Part shown: positions 26,146 through 36,258 of the stretch, piece by piece
Layout: every line of letters starts with the position of its first letter
Numbering within the stretch: the stretch's first letter is position 1
Origin: Sphingopyxis yananensis
Lineage (GTDB): Bacteria; Pseudomonadota; Alphaproteobacteria; Sphingomonadales; Sphingomonadaceae
Reading direction: 5' to 3'
DNA: 64,000 nucleotides
Assembly: GCF_020687785.1 (NCBI RefSeq)
Contig: NZ_JAJEWI010000001.1
Location: 186,001 to 250,000, forward strand
Notes under the pieces: generated by a model
Told to the model about the DNA's origin: nothing
What the model saw: the letters and a program-made list of their open reading frames with translations, nothing else
The model's database searches: none
Made by a program: the position numbers and the translations under genes

Positions 26146-28815
26146 ATGCAATTGGTTATCGTGGAATCGCCCGCTAAGGCGAAGACAATTGAAAAATATC
26201 TTGGCAGCGATTTCAAAGTTTTGGCATCCTATGGCCATGTTCGCGACCTGCCGCCCAAGGATGGCTCGGTTAATCCTGATGACGGCTTTGCCATGGAATG
26301 GCAGCTATATCCCGACAAAGCCAAGCGGCTGAAGGAAATTCAGGATGCGGCCAAAAAGGCCGATCGATTGATCCTCGCGACTGACCCTGATCGCGAAGGA
26401 GAAGCGATTAGCTGGCATGTGCGCGAATTGCTGCGGTCCAAAAAAGCCTTGCCGGACAATGTCCAGCGCGTGACCTTTAACGCCATCACCAAGCAAGCGG
26501 TGACGCAGGCGATGGCCCAACCACGCGATTTGGACGATGATTTGATCGACGCCTATCGCGCGCGCCGTGCGCTTGACTATCTGGTCGGCTTCACCTTGTC
26601 GCCCGTCTTGTGGCGCAAATTGCCGGGTGCCAAGTCGGCGGGCCGCGTGCAATCGGTCTCGCTACGCTTGGTCGTCGAGCGTGAACGCGAAATCGAAGCC
26701 TTTTTCCCCCAACAATATTGGTCGGTAACCGGCCTGTTTGAAATGGGCGGCACCCTGTTCAAAGCGCGCCTGTCGCGCTGGCGCGGTGACAAGATTGACC
26801 GTTTGTCGATCAAGACCGAAGCCGATGCCCGCGCTGCAGAGGCCGACGTCAAAGCTGGCTTGTTCACGGTGGACGGCGTCGAAACCAAGCCGCTGACCCG
26901 CAATCCGCCGCCGCCCTTCACCACATCGACCCTGCAACAAGAAGCCGCGCGCAAGCTGGGCTTTTCGGCCAGCCACACGATGCGCGTGGCGCAGGGCCTG
27001 TATGAAGACGGCGCGATCACCTATATGCGTACCGACGGTGTGCAAATGGACGGCAGCGCGATCAGCGCCGCCCGCAAGGCGATATCGGACCGCTACGACG
27101 GCGGATATGTCCCCGAAAAGCCACGCCAATATCAAACCAAAGCGAAAAACGCCCAAGAAGCGCACGAAGCCATTCGTCCCACTGACTTTTCCAAGGACAA
27201 GGTCGGCAGCGGCGATCATGCGCGGCTGTATGAACTGATTTGGAAGCGCGCCTTGGCCAGCCAAATGGCCTCTGCCCGTTTGGAACGGACCAGTGTGGAT
27301 TTGTCGGACGGTACCGGTAAAACCGTGATGCGCGCCACGGGGCAGGTGGTGAAATTCCCCGGTTTCTTGGCGCTTTATGACGAAAGCCGCGACGATAGCG
27401 CCGACGATGAAGATGGTCGCTTGCTGCCCGCCATGAACAAGGGTGATGCACCGGCCAAAACGGGCGTCGAAGTGGAAGGGCATGAAACCCAGCCGCCGCC
27501 GCGCTATTCCGAAGCCAGCCTTGTCAAAAAGATGGAAGAATTGGGCATTGGTCGCCCATCAACCTATGCGTCGATTTTGCAAGTGCTGAAAGACCGCGCC
27601 TATGTGCGCGTAGAAAAAAATCGTTTCATCCCCGAGGAAAGCGGGCGTCTTTTAACAGCGTTTCTAGAGCGCTTCTTTGGCCGCTATGTCGAATATGACT
27701 TTACCGCTGGCCTTGAAGACGAATTGGACGATGTTTCGGGTGGCCGCGCCCAATGGCAAGAGGTGCTGGAACGTTTCTGGCGCGACTTCAAACCACGCAC
27801 GGGCGAGGTGATGGAGCAAAAACCGTCCGAAATTACAGCGGCTTTGGACGAATTTTTGGGTGAATATCTGTTCCCTGACAAGGGTGACGGTCATGACCCC
27901 CGCGCTTGTCCGGCCTGCACTGTGGGCCGCTTGGCGCTGCGCGGTGGCCGCTTTGGGCCATTCATTGCGTGCAGCAACTATCCCGAGTGCAAATTTACCC
28001 GCAAATTCGCCCAGCCAGGTGGCAGCGACGGCGAAGTGGATAATGGGCCAGAGGTTTTGGGCGTCGACCCCGACAGCGGTGAAGAGATCTCGCGCCGCAG
28101 CGGTCGTTTCGGCCCCTATATCCAGCTTGGCGAAGGCAAAGAAGCCAAGCGCGCGTCCATCCCCAAGGATGTGCCGAGCGAACAACTGGATTTGGAATAT
28201 GCCTGCAAATTGCTGGCCTTGCCGCGCGAAGTGGGCATTCACCCTGAAAGCAGCAAGCCAATCATGGCGGGCCTTGGCCGCTATGGGCCATATCTGCTGC
28301 ACGACGGCAAATATGCCAAGCTGACCGGCACCGCCGAAGTATTTGAAATCGGCATGAACGCCGCTGTCGCCCGCATCGCGGACGCCGCCAATGGTGGCGG
28401 GCGCGGCGGACGTGCCAAGGTGGAACCGCTCAAAGTCTTTGGCCCGCACCCCACGAGCGGCGGCGAAATGAAGCTGCTTGCGGGTCGTTTTGGTCCCTAT
28501 GTGACCGACGGTACCACCAACGCCACCATTCCCAAGTCGATGGAGCCGGACGCGCTGACCACCGAGGAAGCGGTGGCGCTGATTGACGCCAAGGCTGCCA
28601 AAGCTCCCGCCAAGCCCAAGAAAAAAGCCGCTGTCAAAAAGGCTCCGGCGAAGAAAGCCGCGCCCAAGAAAGCGGATGGCGAGAGCAAGGCTGCGGCCAA
28701 ACCCAAAGCGACCGCCAAACCCAAGACTGCTGCAAAGCCCAAGGCTGCGTCAAAGAAAAAAGCGGCTGCTGTTGTGGCAGAAAGCGAAAGCAACGCACCC
28801 TTTGATGCGGATTAA
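26146..28815 (+). CDS. topA: DNA topoisomerase I
   Basis: 889 residues, a type IA topoisomerase that relaxes negative supercoils. It opens MQLVIVESPAKAKTIEKYLG, the TOPRIM start, with the acidic motif LATDPDREGEAISWHV. The active-site tyrosine is in YEDGAITYMRTDG (Tyr293). The C-terminal half has a four-cysteine zinc motif (CPACTVGRLALRGGRFGPFI ... SNYPEC) and repeated RFGP-type topo C-terminal domains. It ends in a long Lys/Ala/Pro-rich tail (from about residue 815), common in alphaproteobacterial TopA and likely a DNA or RNA polymerase contact. The ATG at 26146 is followed immediately by the family's conserved N-terminus. Transcribed alone and ended by a strong terminator. Confidence 0.98.
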   Translation: MQLVIVESPAKAKTIEKYLGSDFKVLASYGHVRDLPPKDGSVNPDDGFAMEWQLYPDKAKRLKEIQDAAKKADRLILATDPDREGEAISWHVRELLRSKKALPDNVQRVTFNAITKQAVTQAMAQPRDLDDDLIDAYRARRALDYLVGFTLSPVLWRKLPGAKSAGRVQSVSLRLVVEREREIEAFFPQQYWSVTGLFEMGGTLFKARLSRWRGDKIDRLSIKTEADARAAEADVKAGLFTVDGVETKPLTRNPPPPFTTSTLQQEAARKLGFSASHTMRVAQGLYEDGAITYMRTDGVQMDGSAISAARKAISDRYDGGYVPEKPRQYQTKAKNAQEAHEAIRPTDFSKDKVGSGDHARLYELIWKRALASQMASARLERTSVDLSDGTGKTVMRATGQVVKFPGFLALYDESRDDSADDEDGRLLPAMNKGDAPAKTGVEVEGHETQPPPRYSEASLVKKMEELGIGRPSTYASILQVLKDRAYVRVEKNRFIPEESGRLLTAFLERFFGRYVEYDFTAGLEDELDDVSGGRAQWQEVLERFWRDFKPRTGEVMEQKPSEITAALDEFLGEYLFPDKGDGHDPRACPACTVGRLALRGGRFGPFIACSNYPECKFTRKFAQPGGSDGEVDNGPEVLGVDPDSGEEISRRSGRFGPYIQLGEGKEAKRASIPKDVPSEQLDLEYACKLLALPREVGIHPESSKPIMAGLGRYGPYLLHDGKYAKLTGTAEVFEIGMNAAVARIADAANGGGRGGRAKVEPLKVFGPHPTSGGEMKLLAGRFGPYVTDGTTNATIPKSMEPDALTTEEAVALIDAKAAKAPAKPKKKAAVKKAPAKKAAPKKADGESKAAAKPKATAKPKTAAKPKAASKKKAAAVVAESESNAPFDAD

Positions 28816-28866
28816 GGCGCGGGCCAACCAAGGCCCGACGCGAAAGTGCCGACAATAAGCAGATGT

Positions 28867-28902
28867 AAAAAGGGCCGGTGGATCAATCCACCGGCTCTTT
28901 TT
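28867..28902. terminator. Bidirectional rho-independent terminator between topA and era
   Basis: GCCGGTGGA (28874-28882) and TCCACCGGC (28887-28895) form a 9-bp stem, extended by three more pairs with one G-T wobble, around TCAA. A T-run follows (28898-28902) and an A-run precedes (28867-28871), so it serves topA rightward and the lepB-rnc-era operon leftward. Confidence 0.92.
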
Positions 28903-28921
28903 GCCATTGGTCAATGGGCGC

Positions 28922-29815
28922 TTAATCGACCCAATCAAGGCCCATGTCGCGGTACACACCACGATCTTCGTCCCAATCGGGCTTGACCTTGACGTGCAGA
29001 TAAAGATGCACTTTGCGGTCCAGTGCTTGTTCAATTTCCAGCCGCGCGCGCGATCCAATTTCTTTAATCCGCGCACCGCGCTTGCCCAATACAATGGCGC
29101 GCTGATTGTCACGAGCGACCAAAATTTGCTGGTGGATTTCGGCGCTGCCATCGGGGCGTGACTTGAATAATTCCGTCTCAACCGTTGATTGATAAGGCAG
29201 TTCTTCATGCAATTGGCGGTACAGCTGCTCGCGCGTAATTTCCGCGGCCAAGGTGCGTTCGGGCGCGTCGCTGACTTCGTCTTCGGGAAAATGCCATATC
29301 CCTTCGGGCATCATACCCGCCAGCAGGGTCTTTAACTGTGCCACGCCATCATCATTGGCGGCAGAGATGAAGAAGGTTTCATCAAAGGCCAAGCGTTCAT
29401 TCAATTCGGTGGCGATGGTCAACAGCTTGTCCTTGCGGACCAAATCGACCTTGTTCAACACCAGAAACTTCTTTTCGGGACGATTGGCGACGCCTTCCAG
29501 CACGCGTTCGACACGGCCCGTCAATTTGGCGGCGGCATCAACAATCACCAAAATGGCTTCGGAATCTTCCAAGCTGCCCCAAGCGGCGGCCACCATAGCG
29601 CGGTCCAAGCGGCGGGTCGGGGCAAAGATGCCAGGGGTGTCGATCAGGACGATCTGGGTGTCACCCTCCATCGCCACGCCCATTAATCGGGTGCGGGTGG
29701 TTTGGGCTTTGGCGCTGACAATGGCGACCTTTTGGCCCACCAGCGCGTTGACAAGGGTGGATTTGCCAGCATTGGGGGCGCCGACAACCGCTACAAAACC
29801 GCAGCGCTGCGTCAT
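28922..29815 (-). CDS. era: GTPase Era, 16S rRNA maturation factor
   Basis: 297 residues, essential GTPase that binds the 3' end of 16S rRNA during 30S assembly. G1 is GAPNAGKST (residues 12-20), G2 lies in [14 protein letters not shown]3 in [10 protein letters not shown]4 in LVLNKVDLV, and G5 near FISAAND. The C-terminal KH domain contains [20 protein letters not shown] and [20 protein letters not shown], as in Era. The start overlaps the rnc stop as ATGA; the gene closes the lepB-rnc-era operon. Confidence 0.97.
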   Translation of the reverse strand: MTQRCGFVAVVGAPNAGKSTLVNALVGQKVAIVSAKAQTTRTRLMGVAMEGDTQIVLIDTPGIFAPTRRLDRAMVAAAWGSLEDSEAILVIVDAAAKLTGRVERVLEGVANRPEKKFLVLNKVDLVRKDKLLTIATELNERLAFDETFFISAANDDGVAQLKTLLAGMMPEGIWHFPEDEVSDAPERTLAAEITREQLYRQLHEELPYQSTVETELFKSRPDGSAEIHQQILVARDNQRAIVLGKRGARIKEIGSRARLEIEQALDRKVHLYLHVKVKPDWDEDRGVYRDMGLDWVD

Positions 29816-30495
29816 TTCTTTTCTTCCTCGGTCAGCCGCGCCAACAGCGCAGCAGCGGCCGCTTTCTCGGCGGCCTGTTTCGACGAACCTTCGCCTTCCG
29901 CTTCGGCCAATTTGCCGATGGAAACGCCGATCCGAAAATGGGGGGCATGGTCCGGTCCATCGCGCGACAAGATGCGATATTCCGGCGGGCGGCGTTTACG
30001 GGCTGCGGCCCATTCTTGCAAGGCGGCTTTGGGATGTTTGGGGGCGGCGACTTGCCCTGCAATCATATCCCCCCATAAACGCACGATAAACTGCCGCGCT
30101 GCATCATCGCCCAAATCCAGCCACAAAGCACCAATCACGGCTTCCATGACGTCAGCGGCAATATTGTCGCTATGCCGTCCGCCATCGCCAATCGCCTGTG
30201 CGCCGAAATGAATAAGGGCCGGCAATTTCAGGCCATGCGCAATACGCGCACAGGTTTCGCCCGACGCCAAAGCATGAAGGCGCGACGATAACTCCCCTTC
30301 GGCGGCAGTGGGGTAGCGGCGATAAAGTTCGGACGCCAACACAATGCCCAGCACCCGATCGCCCAAAAATTCCAGCCGTTGGTAATCGCCAACGCCGCTG
30401 CTGCCATGGGTGAAGGCTTGCCGATATATGTCCAATTTTTGGGGCTGAAAGCCGGTAATCTCAAAAATAGCTTCTGCGGTCAGATTGGGGGTCAA
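29812..30495 (-). CDS. rnc: Ribonuclease III
   Basis: 227 residues, double-strand-specific endoribonuclease that processes rRNA precursors and structured mRNAs. The RNase III signature is [20 protein letters not shown], with the second metal-binding acidic block in [16 protein letters not shown]. The C-terminal double-stranded RNA-binding domain runs from about residue 155 ([19 protein letters not shown]) to the end ([16 protein letters not shown]). It starts at TTG 30493-30495, which overlaps the lepB stop (TTGA), so translation is likely coupled. A non-ATG start is unusual for this gene but there is no better in-frame codon. Confidence 0.96.
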   Translation of the reverse strand: MTPNLTAEAIFEITGFQPQKLDIYRQAFTHGSSGVGDYQRLEFLGDRVLGIVLASELYRRYPTAAEGELSSRLHALASGETCARIAHGLKLPALIHFGAQAIGDGGRHSDNIAADVMEAVIGALWLDLGDDAARQFIVRLWGDMIAGQVAAPKHPKAALQEWAAARKRRPPEYRILSRDGPDHAPHFRIGVSIGKLAEAEGEGSSKQAAEKAAAAALLARLTEEEKK

Positions 30496-31385
30496 AAGCC
30501 TTCCCCAATACGGTCCCAGCGAGTGGCGGTCAGCCAGCTAATTGGGTTGAACCAGCTTGCCGATCCATCGGTCGAAAACATGCCGACCAATGCTTTACCG
30601 ACCAGATTTTCTTCGGGAACCAAGCCAATGCCTTGGTTGTCCACCGCCGGAAAACGACTGTCGGCGCTGCGGTCGCGGTTGTCGCCCATCATGAACAAAT
30701 GGCCTTCGGGCACAATGATCAATGGCGTATTATCTTCGGCAATGGTGGTGATGTCCAAGATCGGATAGCTGCGGCCATTGGGCAAGGTTTCGCGAAATTG
30801 CTTGTAACGGCACAGGCGCGAACCATCGGCGGCGACATCTTCAAATTCTGGCGCATAGCAGGGCAGGGTGCCCGTCAGCTGCGCGGCATCGATCATATTT
30901 TGCGTCACCGGAATGACGAAATCATCCATGGCTTCGCGCTTCAACGGCTGGCCGTTCAACCAAACTACGCCGTCAATCAACTGTATACTGTCGCCCGGAA
31001 TGCCAATAACGCGCTTGATATAATCATTTTTCACGCTGGGCGGCGCTTTGAACACCGCCACATCACCGCGCTGCGGCGTAGCGGGGAAAATGCGGCCCGG
31101 AATGATCGGCAAGCTCAGCGGGAGGCTATGTTTTGTATAGCCATAGGCCATTTTGTTGACCAACAGATAATCCCCAATCAACAAACGTGGCTGCATCGAC
31201 TCCGAGGGGATATTGAACGGCGACAAGAAGAAGCTGCGAAAAATCAGCACCGCAATGGCCAGCATGGCCAAAAAGCGGATGGTATCAACCGCTTCTTCCT
31301 TGGCAGACGCCTGTACAGGCGCTGACGGCGGGGGGGGGGGGCTGGGTGCAGCGGGCTGAGGCGGTGCAGTGCGGATTTCGGTCAT
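30492..31385 (-). CDS. lepB: Signal peptidase I
   Basis: 297 residues, membrane-bound protease that removes signal peptides from secreted preproteins. A proline-rich cytosolic N-terminus (residues 1-30) precedes one clear transmembrane segment ([19 protein letters not shown]). The nucleophile is Ser63 in [14 protein letters not shown] and the general base Lys124 in [13 protein letters not shown]. The C-terminal block [18 protein letters not shown] is the family's conserved box. The first gene of lepB-rnc-era. Residues 16-20 are prolines encoded by a run of 12 Cs (Gs on the plus strand, 31330-31341). Confidence 0.97.
   Translation of the reverse strand: MTEIRTAPPQPAAPSPPPPPSAPVQASAKEEAVDTIRFLAMLAIAVLIFRSFFLSPFNIPSESMQPRLLIGDYLLVNKMAYGYTKHSLPLSLPIIPGRIFPATPQRGDVAVFKAPPSVKNDYIKRVIGIPGDSIQLIDGVVWLNGQPLKREAMDDFVIPVTQNMIDAAQLTGTLPCYAPEFEDVAADGSRLCRYKQFRETLPNGRSYPILDITTIAEDNTPLIIVPEGHLFMMGDNRDRSADSRFPAVDNQGIGLVPEENLVGKALVGMFSTDGSASWFNPISWLTATRWDRIGEGF
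31330..31341. repeat. Homopolymer G/C tract of 12 inside lepB
   Basis: Twelve consecutive Gs on the plus strand encode part of the proline run at residues 16-20 of signal peptidase I. A change of one base would shift the frame of an essential gene. Confidence 0.9.
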
Positions 31386-31621
31386 GGGGTCATTGGCGTT
31401 GAATAGGTCTGCACGTCAAGCAAATATGCGCTTTGTTCGCTGGATTCGTGGGCATAGCTGGCGTAATCTTGCGTCAAATTGATACGGGGTCTGACTTGGT
31501 TTTTGATGGGATGTGGCATAAGAGTGGCGTTACATGCCCATCTTTACATCATGCAGCGTATCCCGATTTGCATTTTGTCGAAATAGGACGTCGATAGAGT
31601 GTGATAGAAAAGGGAATTGAA

Positions 31622-33130
31622 ATGATGCGCGCGGATCAGCAGTGGCAGGCGTTACAACAATGGCAGCCGCAACAGATCAAAAGCCTGATTGACGGCAACG
31701 CTGTTGCGCGCATCGAGCAGATGGTAAAATATGTCGCGGATATCCGCTTTGACTTTACCAAAACCCATATGGACGACGCCGCATTGCAATTGTTCGCCAA
31801 TATCGCGGCGCAGCAAAATTTTTCCGACCATCGCCGTGCGTTATTTGCGGGTGATATTGTCAATATCAGCGAGCAACGCCCCGCCGAACATATGGCCGAA
31901 CGTGGCGATGGTGCGCCGGACAGCGTATATCATGCCCAGATGCTGCAACACCGCATGCGGATGTTGGTTGACGTCATCGAAGCCGAAGCTTTTGGCGAAA
32001 TTCGCCATATTTTGCATATTGGCATTGGTGGTTCGGCGCTGGGCCCCAGTCTGATGATCGACGCTTTGGCGCGCGATGCCGGACGGTATGATGTAGCGGT
32101 GGTTTCCAATGTCGATGGCGCAGCCTTAGAAGAAGTGTTCAAGCGTTTTGACCCCGCCCATACTTTGGTCGCGGTGGCGTCAAAAAGCTTTGCCACGTCT
32201 GAAACGATGGTGAATGCCGTTTCGGCCTTGCAATGGCTGACCGATCATGGCGTGGAGGACCCCATTGGCCGTTTCATCGCCATGACGTCCGAACCGGAAA
32301 AGGCGTTGGAATGGGGTATTGACGAAACGCGTGTCCTGCCGTTCAGCGAAACCGTTGGGGGCCGCTATTCCTTATGGTCATCCATTGGTTTTCCCGTCGC
32401 TTTGGCGCTGGGTTGGGAAGGTTTTTCCGAATTGCTAGAGGGGGCGGCCGAAATGGACCGTCATTTCCGACTGGCGGATGGGACCGACAATATTTGTTTG
32501 CTGGCGGCCTTTGTTGACCAACTTTATGCCAACCGACTGGGCGCGCAAAGCCGTGCTATTTTCGCCTATGATGAACGTTTGCGGTTGCTGCCCAGCTATT
32601 TGCAGCAATTGGAAATGGAATCCAACGGCAAGTCCGTAACCGCTGACGGCGATGCTTTGACGTTGAAAAGCGCGCCGGTCACATGGGGCGGCGTGGGGAC
32701 GGACGCGCAACATGCGGTATTTCAATTGTTGCACCAAGGCACGCATTTGGTGCCGGTGGAATTCATCGTGGCGCGTTATCCCGACCATGGCTTGGATGAC
32801 ACCCATCATGAAATTTTGGTGGCCAATTGCATTGCCCAAGGCGCGGCCTTGATGACAGGGCGGTCCAGCGAAAACCCCGCCCGCCGTTACCCCGGCGATC
32901 GGCCATCCACGACGATTTTGCTGGAAAATGTTACGCCGCGTAGCTTGGGTGCCTTAATTGCCTTTTACGAACACCGCACTTTTTCCAATGCGGTGTTGCT
33001 GGGCATCAACCCCTTTGATCAATTTGGCGTGCAATTGGGCAAGGAATTGGCCAGCGGCCTGACAGCGGGGACGGCGCATTTTGACGCCGCAACGCTGGCC
33101 CTGCTGGCGGCCGCGACACAGACGGAATAG
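31622..33130 (+). CDS. pgi: Glucose-6-phosphate isomerase
   Basis: 502 residues, interconverting glucose 6-phosphate and fructose 6-phosphate. The ATG at 31622 follows AAAAGGGAATTGAA; a GTG seven codons upstream is the alternative. Sugar-phosphate binding and catalytic blocks are ILHIGIGGSALGPSLMIDAL, VASKSFATSETMVNA, VGGRYSLWSSIGFPVAL, VTWGGVGTDAQHAVFQLLHQ and NPFDQFGVQLGKELASG, the last carrying the catalytic Lys. The protein is shorter than the E. coli form (about 550), as usual for alphaproteobacteria. It is divergent from lepB. Confidence 0.97.
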   Translation: MMRADQQWQALQQWQPQQIKSLIDGNAVARIEQMVKYVADIRFDFTKTHMDDAALQLFANIAAQQNFSDHRRALFAGDIVNISEQRPAEHMAERGDGAPDSVYHAQMLQHRMRMLVDVIEAEAFGEIRHILHIGIGGSALGPSLMIDALARDAGRYDVAVVSNVDGAALEEVFKRFDPAHTLVAVASKSFATSETMVNAVSALQWLTDHGVEDPIGRFIAMTSEPEKALEWGIDETRVLPFSETVGGRYSLWSSIGFPVALALGWEGFSELLEGAAEMDRHFRLADGTDNICLLAAFVDQLYANRLGAQSRAIFAYDERLRLLPSYLQQLEMESNGKSVTADGDALTLKSAPVTWGGVGTDAQHAVFQLLHQGTHLVPVEFIVARYPDHGLDDTHHEILVANCIAQGAALMTGRSSENPARRYPGDRPSTTILLENVTPRSLGALIAFYEHRTFSNAVLLGINPFDQFGVQLGKELASGLTAGTAHFDAATLALLAAATQTE

Positions 33131-33275
33131 GACGCCAGCCCATGGCAACATAAGGGCATGCTAGTATCGCCACGAACAAATGCTTGGCATTCTCCATTCG
33201 TCACACCACATAGGGAACAGCAGGGGGCATTGCCCGCCCCAAAATGTGGAAATTCCCAAGAAGAAGGTTGTTTAC

Positions 33276-34622
33276 ATGCCCGAATTTGATTTCGATCTGT
33301 TCATCATTGGCGCAGGTTCGGGCGGTGTGCGGGCATCGCGGGTCGCCGCATCACATGGTGCGCGGGTCGCCATTGCGGAGGATCATCGGGTTGGCGGAAC
33401 TTGCGTTATTCGCGGCTGCGTGCCCAAGAAATTGCTGGTCTATGCGGCACAATTTTCTGACGATTTGCACGATGCCACAAGCTTTGGCTGGGACATATCT
33501 GCATCGACCTTTGACTGGGCCACATTGCGGGACAATGTCGCCAATGAAGTCACACGGCTAGAGGGATTATATGGGCAAACCTTGGCCAACAACAAAGTCA
33601 CTTTATTTGCCGAACGCGCCAGCATTGCGGAGCCCCATATCGTGCGCCTCGCCAGCGGGAAGGAAGTCACTGCGGGTACCATTTTGATCGCCACTGGCGG
33701 CTGGCCTCATGTCCCTGATTTTGCGGGCCGCGAACATGCGCTGACATCGAATGAAATGTTCCATTTGCCCGAACTGCCCCGCCGCATCTTGATCGCCGGT
33801 GGGGGGTATATTGCCAATGAATTTTCAGGCGTTTTCTGTGCTTTGGGCAGCGATGTCACGGTTATCAATCGCGGTGATCGCATTTTGCGCGGCTATGATG
33901 ACCAAATCGCCCAGCGTTTGCTGCAAATCTCGACGGAAAAAGGCATAGATTTCCTGTTTCATACGGAAATTCAATCGATTGAGAAACTGGCGGACGCTTC
34001 GCTGCGCGTCCATTTGACCTCGGGTGACCCCATAGACGTAGACAGCGTCTTGGTCGCTGCGGGCCGCGTGCCCAATACCACGGGGCTAGGCCTTGCCGAG
34101 GCTGGCGTAAAGCTGGATGCGCACGGCGCGGTCATTGTGGATGACCAATGGCAAACATCGGTCGATAGCATTTTTGCCGTGGGTGATGTGACCGACCGCG
34201 TGCAACTGACGCCGGTTGCCATTCGTGAAGGCCATGCTTTTGCTGACAACCGATTTGGCGGAAAAAATATCCGCGTGGATTATAGCAATATTCCCAGCGC
34301 GGTCTTCAGCAACCCACCCATCGGCGCCGTCGGCCTGACGGAGGCAGAGGCGCGGGAACAGGGGCTGGATGTTCAAATTTATACCAGCGATTTTCGCGCG
34401 ATGAAAAATGCCTTTGTCGGCAATAGCGAACGCGCGCTCTATAAAATGATTGTCGATGGCGCGACGGACAAGGTCGTTGGATTGCACATGATTGGGCCGG
34501 AATCGCCGGAAATTCTGCAGGCAGCCGCCATTGCGGTGAAGGCTGGTCTGACCAAGGCAGATTTTGATGCCACCATCGCCCTGCATCCCAGCATGGCCGA
34601 GGAATTGGTGTTGATGAAATAA
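33276..34622 (+). CDS. gor: Glutathione-disulfide reductase
   Basis: 448 residues from ATG 33276 (MPEFDFDLFIIGAGSGGVRA), with AAGAAGG upstream. FAD-binding motif GAGSGGVRASR, redox disulfide Cys43/Cys48 in GGTCVIRGCVPKK, NAD(P)H Rossmann block IAGGGYIANEFSGVFCALGS with the following VINRGDRILRG, and second FAD motif IFAVGDVTDR. The C-terminal interface has the catalytic His in ATIALHPSMAEELV. The RGC and downstream Arg pattern favours NADPH-dependent glutathione reductase over lipoamide dehydrogenase. Rightward, 145 bp after pgi and ahead of a hairpin. Confidence 0.93.
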   Translation: MPEFDFDLFIIGAGSGGVRASRVAASHGARVAIAEDHRVGGTCVIRGCVPKKLLVYAAQFSDDLHDATSFGWDISASTFDWATLRDNVANEVTRLEGLYGQTLANNKVTLFAERASIAEPHIVRLASGKEVTAGTILIATGGWPHVPDFAGREHALTSNEMFHLPELPRRILIAGGGYIANEFSGVFCALGSDVTVINRGDRILRGYDDQIAQRLLQISTEKGIDFLFHTEIQSIEKLADASLRVHLTSGDPIDVDSVLVAAGRVPNTTGLGLAEAGVKLDAHGAVIVDDQWQTSVDSIFAVGDVTDRVQLTPVAIREGHAFADNRFGGKNIRVDYSNIPSAVFSNPPIGAVGLTEAEAREQGLDVQIYTSDFRAMKNAFVGNSERALYKMIVDGATDKVVGLHMIGPESPEILQAAAIAVKAGLTKADFDATIALHPSMAEELVLMK

Positions 34623-34630
34623 GAGGGTCT

Positions 34631-34661
34631 GTGGGCGGGGCCGGTTTTTCGCCTCGCCCAC
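34631..34661. terminator. Hairpin between convergent gor and ScfR-type regulator genes
   Basis: GTGGGCG (34631-34637) pairs with CGCCCAC (34655-34661), extended by GGG/CCT, around an 11-nt loop containing TTTTT. There is no T-run after it, so it is a probable but not classic terminator. Confidence 0.55.
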
Positions 34662-34728
34662 GCCTGCATTCATATCCCCGCCCACCGTGGTGGCTGTACC
34701 AACATGCCGGCGAGGCTCTCCGGTAAAA

Positions 34729-36138
34729 TTACCCAATTTTATAGGGTACATAGCCTCTGCGGTCGGGGTCCACCAAAATCGGGCGGTCGCTGGGCGGAAA
34801 GGCGCGCTGATCGCAATCATCGCGCGGGCAAATGCGGCACGACAAGCCTATTCGTGCGGCGCTATGTCCTGCTTTCACGTCCACGCCATCGGCATAAATG
34901 AAATCGCTGGCATATTGGGCTTCGCAGCCCAAGCTAACAGCATAGCGGCGCGGTGTCTGGCCATAGCTGGACGATGCCTTGACCAGCCCCTTGGCCATCA
35001 CGACATAGCGTAAACCATCGGGTGTTTCAGCCAATTGAAACAGGATGCGGTCCGCGCTGGCGGCGGCTTCATGGGCGACCCACAGGGGGCAAGCGCCGCC
35101 AAAGCGCGCAAATTGCAGCCGTGTTGCCGAGTGACGTTTGGTAATATTGCCTGCCATATCGACGCGGCAGAAAAACATGGGAATGCCGCGCTCCCCTGGG
35201 CGTTGTAGCGTTGATAAGCGGTGGCAAACTTGTTCAAAACTGACGCCAAAGATCAACCGCAACTGGTCAATGTCGTGCCGAACCGCCCGCGCCGTGTCGC
35301 GAAACAGGCCATAGGGCATGACAATCGCGCCCGCCGCATAATTGGCAAGGCCGACATGCAGCAATTGCCGCGCAGCGGCGGTACGCAGCGGCGACGCCTC
35401 GACAATCGCTGCAATTTCCTGCGCCAGCGCCAAGGACCCCAATTGATGCGCGACCTGAAATCGGCGGCTTTCCTCGGGTTGGCTGGGGTCGATCATCAAA
35501 TGCCGCATGGTGGCGTCATATTCGCGCAGGGGCGCGGTCGGGCGGAAGGCCGTCGACACGCTGAAATGGATTTTCATATGCCGTTCCATCGCCGCCATTG
35601 TGGGGGAGGGGTGGACCCCGCGCATCCGCGCTGACAAAGTTTCTGCCGCGCAATCAATGCTGTTGACGTAATTTCCCGCATCGTGAAACCAGTCGCGCAC
35701 TTCCTCCCATGGCAGGCGGCTTCCCTCGGCTGTCCCGCCCGTCAGGGCTTCGTCAATCATCTCCAGTCGTTGGCCCGCACGGCGATAGGCAGCATGCAGC
35801 GTGATGAAATGATCAACCAGTTGCGGTTGCTGCAAGGCGGCGCGTTCCAATTGGTCAGCGCTAAGATTTTGATTGGAAAACAAGGGGTCAGACACCGCTT
35901 CGCGCAAAGCGCCCAAGCGCCGATGGCTGCTTTCTGTGGTCACTTCTTCCCATTCCATGGGAAATAAGCTTTGTAATCGTTCCAGTAAATTGGGTGTCAA
36001 CGGGCGATCATCATGCTCAATCTGGCTGAGATAGGATGTCGAAATCCCCAAGGTTGCGGCAAAATCAGCTTGTTTAATGTCCCGTTCTTGACGCAATTGT
36101 TTCAAGCGCGGTCCGGCAAATATGCGTTGGCGAGCCAT
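34729..36138 (-). CDS. ScfR/PccR-type short-chain fatty-acyl transcriptional regulator
   Basis: 469 residues. The N-terminal XRE helix-turn-helix is RLKQLRQERDIKQADFAATL followed by GISTSYLSQIEHDDRPL. The middle is an ImmA/IrrE-like domain in which the zinc-protease HExxH position reads AHQLGSLAL, so protease activity is unlikely. The C-terminal DUF2083-type domain has a Cys-rich end (LSCRICPRDDCDQRAFPP). This is the family of RamB (corynebacteria) and PccR (Rhodobacter sphaeroides), which sense short-chain acyl-CoA and control propionate and acetate genes. It is divergent from pccB and several TTTGCAAA-type words lie between them, the motif known for this family. Confidence 0.9.
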   Translation of the reverse strand: MARQRIFAGPRLKQLRQERDIKQADFAATLGISTSYLSQIEHDDRPLTPNLLERLQSLFPMEWEEVTTESSHRRLGALREAVSDPLFSNQNLSADQLERAALQQPQLVDHFITLHAAYRRAGQRLEMIDEALTGGTAEGSRLPWEEVRDWFHDAGNYVNSIDCAAETLSARMRGVHPSPTMAAMERHMKIHFSVSTAFRPTAPLREYDATMRHLMIDPSQPEESRRFQVAHQLGSLALAQEIAAIVEASPLRTAAARQLLHVGLANYAAGAIVMPYGLFRDTARAVRHDIDQLRLIFGVSFEQVCHRLSTLQRPGERGIPMFFCRVDMAGNITKRHSATRLQFARFGGACPLWVAHEAAASADRILFQLAETPDGLRYVVMAKGLVKASSSYGQTPRRYAVSLGCEAQYASDFIYADGVDVKAGHSAARIGLSCRICPRDDCDQRAFPPSDRPILVDPDRRGYVPYKIG

Positions 36139-36197
36139 AGTTTTCTTCGCTTTTCTTCTGCCGCATGTGGGACTTGGGGTCTATTTCAATTTCCAAA

Positions 36198-36258
36198 CTT
36201 TGCAAAGCACCACTTTGCAATTTTGCAAATTCGCACTTGCATCATTGCATAGCTATGC
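36198..36258. promoter_or_regulatory. Cluster of TTTGCAAA-type operators between scfR-type gene and pccB
   Basis: CTTTGCAAAG (36198-36207) is a perfect palindrome. CTTTGCAAT at 36213-36221 and TTTGCAAA at 36222-36229 follow closely, then looser TTGCA words at 36237-36249 and a perfect 12-bp palindrome GCATAGCTATGC at 36247-36258. They lie 60-120 bp upstream of the regulator and 120-180 bp upstream of pccB. TTTGCAA-type sites are what I recall for PccR and RamB regulators. Confidence 0.7.
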
